A DNA stretch of 64,000 nucleotides. Source: an uncultured Collinsella sp. Its GTDB lineage: Bacteria; Actinomycetota; Coriobacteriia; Coriobacteriales; Coriobacteriaceae. The DNA is taken from the NCBI GenBank assembly GCA_949285915.1, contig CASDZW010000001.1:38480-102479 (forward strand). Reading direction: 5' to 3'. The position numbers and the translations under genes are program-made. The notes below the pieces were generated by a model, which was given only the letters and a program-made list of their open reading frames with translations, did not search any database and was not told the DNA's origin. This document shows, one piece after another, positions 1-8,312 of the stretch; positions within the stretch are counted from its first letter, which is position 1, and every line of letters begins with the position of its first letter.

Positions 1-642
1 TTCGACACCGGTATCCACGACCTGCACCCCGAGCTCGTCAAGACGCTCGGTGCCCTGCGCTACCGCACATCGTTTGGTCAGAACGTGCTCACGCACTCCA
101 TCGAGGTCGCTGAGCTCTGCGGCATCATGGCTTCCGAGCTCGGCGTCGACGCCAACATCGCCCGCCGTGCCGGCCTTCTCCACGACTTGGGCAAGGCTAT
201 CGACCATGAGGTCGAGGGTCCGCACGCCGTCATCGGCGCCGACCTCGCCCGCCGCTACGGCGAGAAGCCCGTTATCGTCCACGCCATCGAGGCGCACCAT
301 GGTGACGTCGACCCCGACTCCGTCGTCGCGGTCCTCGTTATGGCCGCCGACGCCATCTCCGCTTCGCGCCCCGGTGCTCGCCGCGAGTCCGCCGAGAACT
401 ACATCAAGCGCCTTGAGAAGCTCGAGGAGATCGCCAACTCCCATGAGGGCGTCGAGCGCACCTATGCGATGCAGGCTGGCCGCGAGGTCCACGTGATGGT
501 TCAGCCCGACAAGGTCTCCGATGCCGAGTCCACGGTCCTTGCCCACGACATCGCCCATCAGATCGAAGAGGAGATGGAGTATCCCGGCCAGGTCCGCGTC
601 GTCGTCATTCGCGAGAGCCGCGCGGTCGACATCGCTAAGTAG
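1..642 (+). CDS. rny: Ribonuclease Y, C-terminal part (5' end outside window)
   Basis: The open frame enters from the left edge and gives the last 213 residues of RNase Y, the membrane-anchored endoribonuclease that starts mRNA decay. The metal-binding HD pair is visible in the motif LLHDLGKA, and the downstream conserved stretches [32 protein letters not shown] and the C-terminal [12 protein letters not shown] all fit the family. The N-terminal membrane helix, coiled coil and KH domain must lie to the left. The next gene starts eight bases after the stop, so the two are probably co-transcribed. Followed two genes later by spoVS, as in Bacillus. Confidence 0.97.
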   Translation, partial: FDTGIHDLHPELVKTLGALRYRTSFGQNVLTHSIEVAELCGIMASELGVDANIARRAGLLHDLGKAIDHEVEGPHAVIGADLARRYGEKPVIVHAIEAHHGDVDPDSVVAVLVMAADAISASRPGARRESAENYIKRLEKLEEIANSHEGVERTYAMQAGREVHVMVQPDKVSDAESTVLAHDIAHQIEEEMEYPGQVRVVVIRESRAVDIAK

Positions 643-650
643 GGGGATAG

Positions 651-1733
651 ATGGCTGACTCGCAGGAACTCATCTCGTTTATCGCCCAGATGACCGGAGA
701 GGCCAATCTGCGCGTCGAGGAGAACCTGGGTGAGGGCTTCGTCCGCCTGCGCGTGTCCGAGGCTGAGCGTCGCCAGGCAAAGCACGATATCCAGCATGTC
801 GAGGACATTGTTATCGAGCTTCTGCGCAACGCACGCGATGCCGGTGCGCGCAACATCTTCCTTGCGGTAGGCAAGACCGATTCGCACCGCACCCTGATCG
901 TCATCGACGACGGGTGCGGTGTTCCCGTAGATATGCAGGAGCACATCTTCGAGGCACGCGTCACCTCCAAGCTCGAGACCATGCATATGGACCGATGGGG
1001 TGTTCACGGCCGTGGTATGGCCCTGTTCTCCATCCGCGAGAACTGCGAGTCGGCCCGCGTTGTCGCATCGGGCGAGGGGCTCGGTTCCGTTTTCTCCGTC
1101 GTTGCCGATACCGATGTGCTGCCCGAGCGCGCCGATCAGTCCACCTGGCCCGAGACGGCCAAGGACGAAGAGGGGCGCGTGGTCGTCACCAAGGGTCCGC
1201 ACAACATCATCCGGTGCGCTGCCGAGTTTGCGCTCGAGGAGCTCCATGGATGCGAGGTGTACGTCGGATCGGTGACGGAGATTGCGGCCACGCTCTACGA
1301 CCGGGCGCGCAAGGGGCTCGATGCGTCGCAGCTTCTGTTTATCGATTCCGAGGGAGAGCTGCCCGTCGTCGACCGGCTCGGCTACGCCTCCGACGCAGCC
1401 GAGTTCATGCGCATAGCAGCCACGCTTGGCCTGGAGCTGTCCGAGCGAACCGCCCATCGCGTTCTCGCCGGCACCATTCATCCGCTTCGCAGCGTCGCCT
1501 CGCGCCTTTTGAGGGAGAAGACCTCGCGCCCGCATGACCTTCCGGTGGATCTGTCGCGCGACCGGCGTGGGCTCAGGCTCTCGCGCGAGGACGTGCAGGC
1601 GTTCTCCCGTCAGCTCGAGCGCGATTTCTCGTATCTGTCGGAGCGTTATTTCTTAACGCTCGCGCATGAGCCAACCGTTCGCGTGACCCGCGACCGCATC
1701 ACGGTCACCTTCGACATCAGCAAGGAGGAGTGA
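651..1733 (+). CDS. GHKL-type ATPase of unknown function between rny and spoVS
   Basis: Encodes 360 residues with a Bergerat-fold ATP-binding module. The N-box ELLRNARDAGA is at about residues 56-66, the G1 motif DDGCGVP at 86-92, and a glycine-rich lid HGRGMALFSI at 119-128. There is no dimerisation or phospho-acceptor histidine region before it, so it is not an ordinary sensor kinase; the arrangement is closer to MutL/Hsp90-type GHL enzymes. The rest (about 170-360) is not recognised. ATG is preceded by AGGGGG at good spacing. It sits in the operon position occupied by the phosphodiesterase gene ymdB in Bacillus (rny-ymdB-spoVS). Function is unknown; ATP binding is well supported, a role is not. 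Confidence 0.85.
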   Translation: MADSQELISFIAQMTGEANLRVEENLGEGFVRLRVSEAERRQAKHDIQHVEDIVIELLRNARDAGARNIFLAVGKTDSHRTLIVIDDGCGVPVDMQEHIFEARVTSKLETMHMDRWGVHGRGMALFSIRENCESARVVASGEGLGSVFSVVADTDVLPERADQSTWPETAKDEEGRVVVTKGPHNIIRCAAEFALEELHGCEVYVGSVTEIAATLYDRARKGLDASQLLFIDSEGELPVVDRLGYASDAAEFMRIAATLGLELSERTAHRVLAGTIHPLRSVASRLLREKTSRPHDLPVDLSRDRRGLRLSREDVQAFSRQLERDFSYLSERYFLTLAHEPTVRVTRDRITVTFDISKEE

Positions 1734-1815
1734 ACCTTCTTGCCCGAGATGCGGGCTTGGGTTACTCTCAATAAACCGCAACACCATTCGTACTATATCC
1801 GCAGGAGCAAGGTAG

Positions 1816-2133
1816 ATGGATTACCTGAAAGTATCGAGCAAGTCTTCGCCCGCCTCGGTTGCGGGCGCCATCGCCGGCATGGTTAAGGACGGCGTCCCGG
1901 TTAACCTCCAGTGCGTCGGCGCCGGCGCGGTCAACCAGGCGATCAAGGCCATGGCAATTGCCCGCGGCTTTCTGATTCCCACCGGGTTTGACATTTCCTG
2001 CGCCCCCGTGTTCTCCGACATCCTTATCAACGGTGAGTCGCGCACGGCGATTCGCCTATCTGTCTACGTGCACCAGATCTCTCTTCAGGGGTCCGATATC
2101 ATCGAGACCCAAGACTCGCAAACGGTGGCGTGA
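1816..2133 (+). CDS. spoVS: Stage V sporulation protein S homologue
   Basis: 105 residues. Residues 1-88 match SpoVS almost end to end (LKVSSKSSP, VAGAIAGM, GAGAVNQAIKA, ARGFLIP, ESRTAIRLSV). The family is a small Alba-like domain that affects sporulation in Bacillus but is widespread in bacteria that do not sporulate. Here there is an extra tail of about 16 residues beyond the usual 86. Preceded by an AGGAGC-type ribosome binding site; an 82-bp gap upstream contains a small GCCCG/CGGGC hairpin without a U tract. The stop is one base before the miaB start, so miaB is probably translationally coupled. Molecular role unknown. Confidence 0.93.
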   Translation: MDYLKVSSKSSPASVAGAIAGMVKDGVPVNLQCVGAGAVNQAIKAMAIARGFLIPTGFDISCAPVFSDILINGESRTAIRLSVYVHQISLQGSDIIETQDSQTVA

Positions 2134-2134
2134 T

Positions 2135-3508
2135 ATGGCCGATATGTCCCTTTCCTACCCGTCTCTCGTCCAGAAGACGTACTTCATCCGCACCTTCGGC
2201 TGCCAGATGAACCTGCATGACGCCGAGCGCGTGAGCGGCCTTCTCGACTCCTGCGGATGCCTTGAGGCGTCGTCGCCGGAGGAGGCCGATATCGTCATCT
2301 TCATGACGTGCTGCGTGCGCGAGGCGGCAGATCAGCGCCTGTACGGCCAGTGCTCGTCCATGAAGAGCCTGCCGGACGCACCTTCGGGAAGGCGCGTCAT
2401 CGCTATCGGCGGCTGCATCGCCCAGCGTGATGGCGAGCGCCTGCTCGATACGCTCGATAACGTAGATGTGGTCTTTGGCACGTCCGCCATCACCCATCTT
2501 GCTGAGCTTCTCAACGCCACGTTTGCCGAGGGCGGCAGGCACGTGCTTACCAGCGAGAACCCAGACGATGTGGCTACCTCGCTTCCCTGGCACCGTGCGA
2601 CGGGGTACCACGCTTGGGTGCCCATCATGACGGGCTGCAACAACTTTTGCAGCTACTGCATCGTGCCGTACGTCCGCGGGCGCGAGCGGAGCCGTCTTTT
2701 TGAGGAGATTGTCGACGAGGTCGAGGGTCTTTCCCGCACCGGTGTGCGCGAGGTCACCCTCTTGGGTCAGAACGTCAACTCCTACGGTCGCGACCGGTAC
2801 GGGAACCCGCGCTTCGCGGAGCTTCTCCGCGCGGTGGGGGAGACGGGCATTGAGCGCATCCGGTTCACCTCCTCGCATCCCAAGGACCTCCTGCCCGAGA
2901 CCATCGACGCGCTTGCCGAGGTGCCCCAGGTCATGCCGCACCTCCATCTGGCGGTCCAGTCGGGCTCCTCGCGCATCTTGAAGCTCATGAATCGCCGGTA
3001 CACGCGCGAGTATTATCTCGACCTCGTTAAGCGTGTGCGCGAGCGCATCCCCCATATCGCCCTCACGACTGACATCATCGTCGGCTTCCCTGGTGAGACG
3101 GAGGAGGACTTCGCCCAGACGCTGAGCCTCGCCGAGGAGGCGCGCTTCTCGCAGGCGTTTACGTTCATTTACTCGCGTCGTGCCGGCACGCCCGCGGCGG
3201 AGATTCCCGATGACACGCCTCGCGAGGTCATTCAGGAGCGCTTCGACCGTCTGGTCAAGGTCATCGAGGGCACGGCGTACGAGTACAACCAGCATGAGCT
3301 GGGGACCCGTGTGCCGGTCCTTGTTGAGGGCGTGTCCAAGAAGGACTCTCATCGCCTCCAGGGCAAGAGCCCGATGAACCAGACCGTTCATGCGCCGGTG
3401 CCCGAGGGGCTCGACCCCGCGTCGCTGATCGGTAAGATCGTCGACGTCGATATCGACGTGGCGCGCACCTGGTATCTTTCCGGCACCGTTGTCGGCGATC
3501 CGCGATGA
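2135..3508 (+). CDS. miaB: tRNA-2-methylthio-N6-dimethylallyladenosine synthase MiaB
   Basis: Radical SAM methylthiotransferase that converts i6A37 to ms2i6A37 in tRNAs, acting on the product of MiaA encoded next door. The N-terminal UPF0004 domain carries cluster cysteines C23 (FGCQMN), C59 (MTCC) and C94 (GGCIAQ); the radical SAM cluster is C168, C172, C175 (GCNNFCSYC); a TRAM domain ends the protein (457 residues). The open frame extends upstream, but the extension overlaps spoVS and has no family similarity, so the ATG one base after the spoVS stop is chosen. Its stop overlaps the start of miaA (ATGA). Confidence 0.97.
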   Translation: MADMSLSYPSLVQKTYFIRTFGCQMNLHDAERVSGLLDSCGCLEASSPEEADIVIFMTCCVREAADQRLYGQCSSMKSLPDAPSGRRVIAIGGCIAQRDGERLLDTLDNVDVVFGTSAITHLAELLNATFAEGGRHVLTSENPDDVATSLPWHRATGYHAWVPIMTGCNNFCSYCIVPYVRGRERSRLFEEIVDEVEGLSRTGVREVTLLGQNVNSYGRDRYGNPRFAELLRAVGETGIERIRFTSSHPKDLLPETIDALAEVPQVMPHLHLAVQSGSSRILKLMNRRYTREYYLDLVKRVRERIPHIALTTDIIVGFPGETEEDFAQTLSLAEEARFSQAFTFIYSRRAGTPAAEIPDDTPREVIQERFDRLVKVIEGTAYEYNQHELGTRVPVLVEGVSKKDSHRLQGKSPMNQTVHAPVPEGLDPASLIGKIVDVDIDVARTWYLSGTVVGDPR

Positions 3509-4422
3509 TCGACGTCGTCGCCGTTGTGGGTCCCACTGCCGTCGGTAAGAGCGCGGTGGCAGACGGTCTTGCTGCGGCGATAGGTACCTCGGTCATCTCT
3601 GCCGATTCGATGCAGGTGTACCGCGGCATGGATATCGGCACAGCCAAAATGAGCCCTGATGAGTGCCACGCGCCGCTTTTGATGGTAGACGTGGCCGACC
3701 CCGGCACAGCCTATTCCGCTGCGTTGTTCCAGCGTGATGCGCGCGCGGCCATCGACAAGATCAATGCCTCCGGTCATCCTGCTGTTCTGTGTGGCGGTAC
3801 GGGCCTCTACGTGCGCGCCGTGATCGATGAGTTTGACTTTCCCTCCGGCGAGCTTGAGAGCACCTCTCGCTCTCGGTACGAGGAGCTTCTTGAGCGCATC
3901 GGCGCCGACGCGCTTCATGCCCTGCTTTCCGAGCGCGACCCCGCGAGCGCCGAGGCCATCCATCCCCACAACACGCGCCGTGTGGTCCGTGCACTCGAGA
4001 TGAGCGACGAGGGCGTGTCCTATGCGGAGCAGCGTGCGGGTTTTTCTGAGAACCGCGCGCACTACTGCTCCTCCCAGTACGGTCTCACTTGCGACCGTGC
4101 GGTGCTCTACGAGCGTATCAATAAGCGCGTCGACCTCATGATGGAGATGGGCCTGATCGATGAGGTCAAGGGGCTGGTGGAGCAAGGTCTGTCTTTTGCC
4201 CTCACCTCGCGGCAGGCCATCGGTTACAAAGAGATCATCGATTACCTTGAGGGGACGTTGTCCTTATCTGAGGCAGTTGACCTTATCAAGATGCGTTCTC
4301 GTCGTTATGCCAAGCGTCAGCTCAGCTGGTTCAAGCGTGACAGCCGAATCTTTTGGATCGATATGGACGAGAGCGGGGTCGATGGCGCTATTGAGCTCAT
4401 TCGGGAGAGGGAGGGTCTGTAA
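3505..4422 (+). CDS. miaA: tRNA dimethylallyltransferase MiaA
   Basis: Transfers the dimethylallyl group from DMAPP to A37 of tRNAs reading UNN codons, the step before MiaB. The P-loop GPTAVGKS lies at residues 9-16, followed by SADSMQVYRGMDIGTAK and the catalytic region GGTGLYVRA; RQAIGYKE and YAKRQLSWF near the C-terminus are family hallmarks. 305 residues, normal length. Start overlaps the miaB stop by four bases. DMAPP is supplied by the ispH/ispG/dxr pathway genes present elsewhere in the window. Confidence 0.97.
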   Translation: MIDVVAVVGPTAVGKSAVADGLAAAIGTSVISADSMQVYRGMDIGTAKMSPDECHAPLLMVDVADPGTAYSAALFQRDARAAIDKINASGHPAVLCGGTGLYVRAVIDEFDFPSGELESTSRSRYEELLERIGADALHALLSERDPASAEAIHPHNTRRVVRALEMSDEGVSYAEQRAGFSENRAHYCSSQYGLTCDRAVLYERINKRVDLMMEMGLIDEVKGLVEQGLSFALTSRQAIGYKEIIDYLEGTLSLSEAVDLIKMRSRRYAKRQLSWFKRDSRIFWIDMDESGVDGAIELIREREGL

Positions 4423-4423
4423 T

Positions 4424-5719
4424 ATGGCACGCTTTCCTCTTGTTTCCACTGCGCCGGTGCCCGAACGAGCGGTCCTGGTGGGCGTTGAGGGCAGACCTGG
4501 CGGATGGCCTGTCGAGAGGTCGCTTGACGAGCTCGAGCGATTGGCCGACACAGCAGGGGCCGAGACGATTGCGCGCATATCGCAGCGCCTCGACCGCCCA
4601 AATCCTCGAACGTATATCGGATCCGGAAAAGTCGATGAGCTCTGCGGCCTTGTCCGTCGCATCGATGCGGACGTGGTGATCTTCGACGACGACCTCACGC
4701 CCTCGCAGCAGACAAACCTCGAGCGCGCCGTCGGTGAACCGGTTAAGATTATCGACCGCACCGCGCTCATTCTCGACATCTTCGGCCTTCATGCGACAAC
4801 GCGCGAGGGACGCCTTCAGGTACAACTTGCGCAGCTGCAGTATCTGCTGCCACGTCTGCGCGGCATGTGGAGCCATCTTGCGAAGGAGCAGACCAGAGGT
4901 GGCATCGGCAGTCGTTTCGGTCAGGGCGAAAGTCAGCTCGAGGTCGACCGTCGCCTGATTCGCAACCGCATCGCATCGCTTCGCCGTGAGCTTAAGGAGC
5001 TCGAGCGCAGGCGTGACGTGCAGGCCAAGAGCCGTGTCGCCTCAAACTCGTTTCGTGTAGCGCTTGCCGGCTACACCAATGCCGGGAAGTCCTCGCTGCT
5101 CAACAAGCTCACCGGTTCTGCCGTTCTTGCGCAGGACAAGCTGTTTGCCACGCTTGACCCCACAACGAGGGCCTATCGGCTTCCCGGTGGACGAGAGCTC
5201 ACTATCACCGATACCGTCGGGTTTATCCAGAAGCTCCCGCATGGACTGGTTGAGGCATTTAAATCGACGCTTGCAGAGGCACGCGATGCCGACCTTATCT
5301 TGAAGGTGGTGGATGCCTCCGACGATGACTTCGAGCGCCATCTGGAGGCGGTGGACCGGGTTCTCGAGGAGATCGGTGCGGGCGATACGCCGGCTGTTGT
5401 CGTGTTCAACAAATGCGATTTGCTGGGTGACGAGGACAGGCGGGCGCTCCCACTTCGCTTCCCGGAAGCGGTGCTCTGCTCCGCCTATACCGGTGAGGGG
5501 CTGGAAGATCTCATCGACCGCCTATCTGCTGAAGCCGCTCGGCTCGATGCGATCGTGGATGTGGTCCTACCATACCGCGAGGGCGCTCTGCTCAAGGCGA
5601 TTCATGAACAGGGGCAGGTTCTTGTCGAGGAATTCGACGAGAACGGCGTCCATGTGGTTGCCAAGGTCGGGCCGCGCCTCGGCGGCATCCTCGCGCCCTT
5701 TGGACCCGAAGCTAAATAG
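4424..5719 (+). CDS. hflX: GTPase HflX
   Basis: Ribosome-splitting GTPase active under stress. 431 residues: an N-terminal HflX domain (NPRTYIGSGKVDEL, IFDDDLTPSQQ, then a long helical linker with GGIGSRFGQGESQLEVDRR) and a G domain with G1 GYTNAGKSS, G3 DTVGF, G4 NKCD. The open frame continues upstream inside miaA; the ATG one base past the miaA stop is taken as the start because family similarity begins there. The miaB-miaA-hflX order resembles the miaA-hfq-hflX order of proteobacteria. It converges with the acyltransferase gene on the other strand with only about 25 bp between stops; no clear terminator hairpin is seen there. Confidence 0.96.
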   Translation: MARFPLVSTAPVPERAVLVGVEGRPGGWPVERSLDELERLADTAGAETIARISQRLDRPNPRTYIGSGKVDELCGLVRRIDADVVIFDDDLTPSQQTNLERAVGEPVKIIDRTALILDIFGLHATTREGRLQVQLAQLQYLLPRLRGMWSHLAKEQTRGGIGSRFGQGESQLEVDRRLIRNRIASLRRELKELERRRDVQAKSRVASNSFRVALAGYTNAGKSSLLNKLTGSAVLAQDKLFATLDPTTRAYRLPGGRELTITDTVGFIQKLPHGLVEAFKSTLAEARDADLILKVVDASDDDFERHLEAVDRVLEEIGAGDTPAVVVFNKCDLLGDEDRRALPLRFPEAVLCSAYTGEGLEDLIDRLSAEAARLDAIVDVVLPYREGALLKAIHEQGQVLVEEFDENGVHVVAKVGPRLGGILAPFGPEAK

Positions 5720-5744
5720 CCGCTATTACTTTGCCACGCCGTTG

Positions 5745-6461
5745 TTACAGCAATTCGATAAGCACTAACAGCAACGGTTGGTGCAAAAGGTAAATGGCGA
5801 GGCTGGCGTGACCGACAGCGGTAAGGGGCGGGCACCAGTCGCGCTTTGTCCATGCCGGATAGTCCCCTTTGGTGATGCCATCGACTATCACCGATGCGAA
5901 GAAGCCGGCGAGATACATGAAGAGGTAGGGGAGAAGGGGATAGTAATCCCCCGAGGCAAAGGCGGGCCCGGGAAAGCCCAGCCAGGCGAGCCCCGCTATA
6001 TCGTAGCGACCGAACGGGATGGGGTAGGTAAGAGCGAAGAGCAGCAGTGAGCCGACGAGTCCAGCTGGCGCCGGCACATTCCGGAGCACCGGCATGCTTA
6101 GTGCGACCAACAACGTACATGCTGCCATGCAGAACAGGATTCCAAAGCTCACAGGCGTGTCTACGCTCACCAGGGTGGTGGCGATAAAGACAATTGCTGC
6201 AGCGGCGGCGTAAGTGCCTCCGCGTTTGAGGTTGTTGCGCGAGAACGATGCCATCCAACCTGCGATAAACAGAAAGGTCCAGCTGATAGAGCATCGCCAG
6301 AATGCCTGAAAGGGCGTCCCCGTGAACCATGGCAAGGGAACGCCCTCGATATAGGCAAGGTCATAGCAGGCATGAAAGGCCACCATCGAGATGATGGTGA
6401 ACCCGCGAAGCGTATCGAACGGAGTGATGCGCTCTCGGACGGCTCGGAGCTTCTCCGGCAT
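5745..6461 (-). CDS. DUF1624-family membrane acyltransferase-like protein
   Basis: 238 residues with about seven hydrophobic segments. The opening ITPFDTLRGFTIISMVAFHACYDL (residues 12-35, read in two parts) is the hallmark of the DUF1624 / heparan-alpha-glucosaminide acetyltransferase-like group, and HASLAIYLLHQP near the C-terminus fits. Members are integral membrane proteins thought to acylate cell-surface glycans; the substrate here is unknown. The ATG follows the lexA stop by two bases, so it is almost certainly in the lexA transcript and would be SOS-regulated with it. Confidence 0.82.
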   Translation of the reverse strand: MPEKLRAVRERITPFDTLRGFTIISMVAFHACYDLAYIEGVPLPWFTGTPFQAFWRCSISWTFLFIAGWMASFSRNNLKRGGTYAAAAAIVFIATTLVSVDTPVSFGILFCMAACTLLVALSMPVLRNVPAPAGLVGSLLLFALTYPIPFGRYDIAGLAWLGFPGPAFASGDYYPLLPYLFMYLAGFFASVIVDGITKGDYPAWTKRDWCPPLTAVGHASLAIYLLHQPLLLVLIELL

Positions 6462-6463
6462 GC

Positions 6464-7102
6464 TTAGAAGCGCCTCATCAGGGCGACAACCTTACCGAGG
6501 ATAGTCGGATTCTCAGCGTAGATGGGCTCCATCGTGTCATTTTCCGGCTGCAGTCGGACGCGACCGCGCTCCTTGTAGAAGGTCTTTACCGTTGCCTCGC
6601 CATCGATCATCGCGACAACGATCTCGCCGTTCATCGCGCTCTTCTGCTCGCGGACCACCAGATAGTCGCCGTTGAAGATACCGGCGTTGATCATGGAGTC
6701 ACCGTGGACCTCAAGGATAAAGGAGCACGAATCGGTCGTGATCTCCGTGGGGAGGGTGAAGGTGTCCTCAACGTTCTGCTCGGCAAGGATGGGCATGCCT
6801 GCAGCAACGCGCCCGACAAGCGGAAGCTCGACGGTGTTTCTGTTGGGAGACTCTTTTACCTCGGCGAGCTTCACGGACGAACCGTCCTCATTGAAGAGCT
6901 CGAGTGCGCGCGGCTTCGTTGCATCGCGCTTGATAAGGCCATGGGCCTCAAGGGCAGAGAGATGCGCGTGCACAGTCGAGGGCGAAGAGAGCCCCACCGC
7001 CGCAGCCATCTCGCGAACGCTGGGCGGATAGCCCTTCTCCTGCTGGTAGGTTCGAATGAAGTCGTAAATCTGCTGCTGACGCTTCGTAATCTTCCTTGCC
7101 AT
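6464..7102 (-). CDS. lexA: LexA repressor
   Basis: SOS repressor, 212 residues. The N-terminal winged helix (residues 1-66, with SPSTVHAHLSALEAHGLIKRD read in two parts) is followed by the S24 self-cleavage domain: scissile Ala101-Gly102 (VAAGMP), nucleophile Ser136 (HGDSM) and general base Lys173 (ATVKTF). The frame stays open for another 59 codons upstream but runs through the SOS boxes, so the ATG at the start of MARKITKRQ, preceded by GAGAGGACGG, is chosen. Three LexA boxes lie upstream, implying autoregulation. Divergent from the LysM gene; the downstream DUF1624 gene starts two bases after the stop. Confidence 0.97.
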   Translation of the reverse strand: MARKITKRQQQIYDFIRTYQQEKGYPPSVREMAAAVGLSSPSTVHAHLSALEAHGLIKRDATKPRALELFNEDGSSVKLAEVKESPNRNTVELPLVGRVAAGMPILAEQNVEDTFTLPTEITTDSCSFILEVHGDSMINAGIFNGDYLVVREQKSAMNGEIVVAMIDGEATVKTFYKERGRVRLQPENDTMEPIYAENPTILGKVVALMRRF

Positions 7103-7125
7103 AGGGACCGTCCTCTCAAAAATAC

Positions 7126-7137
7126 AAACTGCTGTTC
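7126..7137. promoter_or_regulatory. LexA (SOS) box 1, closest to lexA
   Basis: Core AAAC-TGCT-GTTC: one perfect half-site and one half-site with a single change from GAAC. It lies 24 bp upstream of the lexA start codon, where bound repressor would block lexA transcription. Same core spacing (4-4-4) as the two boxes to its right. Confidence 0.7.
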
Positions 7138-7153
7138 GAATTTCTCTTGACAG

Positions 7154-7165
7154 GAACAGCTGTTC
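7154..7165. promoter_or_regulatory. LexA (SOS) box 2, middle
   Basis: Core GAAC-AGCT-GTTC, a fully symmetric 12-mer matching the CGAACN4GTTCG type of box known in Gram-positive bacteria. Its start is exactly 28 bp from those of the flanking boxes. Confidence 0.88.
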
Positions 7166-7181
7166 GCCGATAATAATACAC

Positions 7182-7193
7182 GAACACTCGTTC
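7182..7193. promoter_or_regulatory. LexA (SOS) box 3, LysM-gene side
   Basis: Core GAAC-ACTC-GTTC with C before it, matching the same consensus. It lies about 70 bp before the LysM gene start and just upstream of a possible promoter (-10 TATAAC at 7224-7229), so it is well placed to control the rightward transcript as well. Confidence 0.88.
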
Positions 7194-7262
7194 TTGCGCC
7201 AGTCTTTTGTCCGCACGATTCGATATAACCATGTTGTCGAATCTACGGAGAAGGGAACAGAG

Positions 7263-7718
7263 ATGATGAACTCCAACATGATGGTCTACGGTAACCTCGC
7301 GCTCGCCTCTGGGGCGCCCGCTTGTCGCGCGGATGTTAAGACTCGCTTTGTTGTTGTCGAGGGATCGCTGGGGCACGCTCGACCTGAGCGTCAGGTGGCC
7401 CATCGTCCGGAAACCCGCACGTCGCGTCTCGCACGCGTCTGTGCTGTCGCCGGCGTTGCCGTCATGTTCTTGATCGTTTTTGTCGCCGGTGTGTCTGCCT
7501 TCTCCAGCAGGGCGGACCTTGTTTCGCAAGCCGCATCTGAGGTCTCTTGGACCGAGACGTCTGTTCGCGAGGGCGATTCCCTCTGGTCGCTTGCCGAGTC
7601 TCATCCTATTGATGGCCTTAGCACGCAGGAGACGGCAGATATCATCGAGTCGCGCAACTCCTTTGATTCGGTGGTGCTCATCGCGGGGGACACCATCCTC
7701 GTACCCTCTCAGTCATAA
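7263..7718 (+). CDS. LysM-domain membrane protein, probable SOS cell-division suppressor (YneA / Rv2719c type)
   Basis: 151 residues: a cytoplasmic basic N-terminal part, one membrane helix at about residues 59-80 (VAGVAVMFLIVFVAGV) and a LysM domain at about 98-148 (VREGDSLWSLAE ... AGDTILVPS). This is the layout of Bacillus YneA and of the LysM gene next to lexA in mycobacteria, which delay division after DNA damage. The gene is divergent from lexA across the SOS boxes and followed by nrdR, the conserved actinobacterial order. Two adjacent ATG codons; the first has GGAGAAGGG upstream. The division-inhibitor role is inferred from context and architecture. Confidence 0.85.
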   Translation: MMNSNMMVYGNLALASGAPACRADVKTRFVVVEGSLGHARPERQVAHRPETRTSRLARVCAVAGVAVMFLIVFVAGVSAFSSRADLVSQAASEVSWTETSVREGDSLWSLAESHPIDGLSTQETADIIESRNSFDSVVLIAGDTILVPSQS

Positions 7719-7864
7719 CAAGCTGCTGTGCACCGGACGGGTGGGCCTTGAACCTCCCGTCTGTCCTTGGAGTCGGTTTCAATCTCACAACGTATGCGAA
7801 AAAATCTGGTCAGCACCACAACTCGTGGTATGCTTATCAGGTTTTCACCGAGCGAGGAGACCTG

Positions 7865-8308
7865 ATGCGCTGTCCAAAATGCGGAGCAGACGATACACGA
7901 GTTATCGATTCCCGTATGCAGGAGACCTCCAACGCCATCAAGCGCAGGCGCGAGTGCCGCTCCTGCGGGTACCGTTTCACCACATTCGAGCGGTGCGAGG
8001 ACCCCATTGAGGTAATAAAGAGCGATGGCACGACGCAGCCCTTCGATAGGAATAAGCTGCTGGTCGGTCTCATGCGCGCCACGTCTAAGCGCGATATCGA
8101 TCTTGCCACGCTGAACAACCTGATCGATGGGATCGAGCAGGAGCTTCGCACCAAGCCGTTCAAATCCATCACCTCACACGATATCGGTGACATGGTTCTG
8201 AAGCGGCTTGAGGCGCTCGATAAGGTGGCCTACATTCGCTTCGCCTCGGTGTATCGCGACTTCAAGGATATCGATGAGTTCGTTGACGAGCTCGCTAAGC
8301 TGAGGTGA
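7865..8308 (+). CDS. nrdR: Transcriptional repressor NrdR
   Basis: Represses ribonucleotide reductase genes in response to dATP/ATP. 147 residues: zinc ribbon with C3, C6, C31, C34, then an ATP-cone (about 46-136) with KSDGTTQPFDRNKL and a C-terminal VYRDFKDIDEF. The frame is open upstream, but MRCPKCG is the universal start and GGAGA precedes it. The 146-bp gap before it holds a GACGGG/CCCGTC hairpin and a possible -10 TATGCT at 7829-7834. Followed four bases later by dut, so dNTP supply and dUTP removal are linked. Confidence 0.97.
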   Translation: MRCPKCGADDTRVIDSRMQETSNAIKRRRECRSCGYRFTTFERCEDPIEVIKSDGTTQPFDRNKLLVGLMRATSKRDIDLATLNNLIDGIEQELRTKPFKSITSHDIGDMVLKRLEALDKVAYIRFASVYRDFKDIDEFVDELAKLR

Positions 8309-8312
8309 TTTC

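Noticed and set aside
558-1535. Long open frame antisense to the GHKL gene
   Set aside because: High GC makes long antisense frames common; composition has no family similarity and the sense gene has clear motifs.
2099-3391. 430-codon antisense frame over miaB
   Set aside because: Mirrors miaB codons; no motif, no ribosome binding site.
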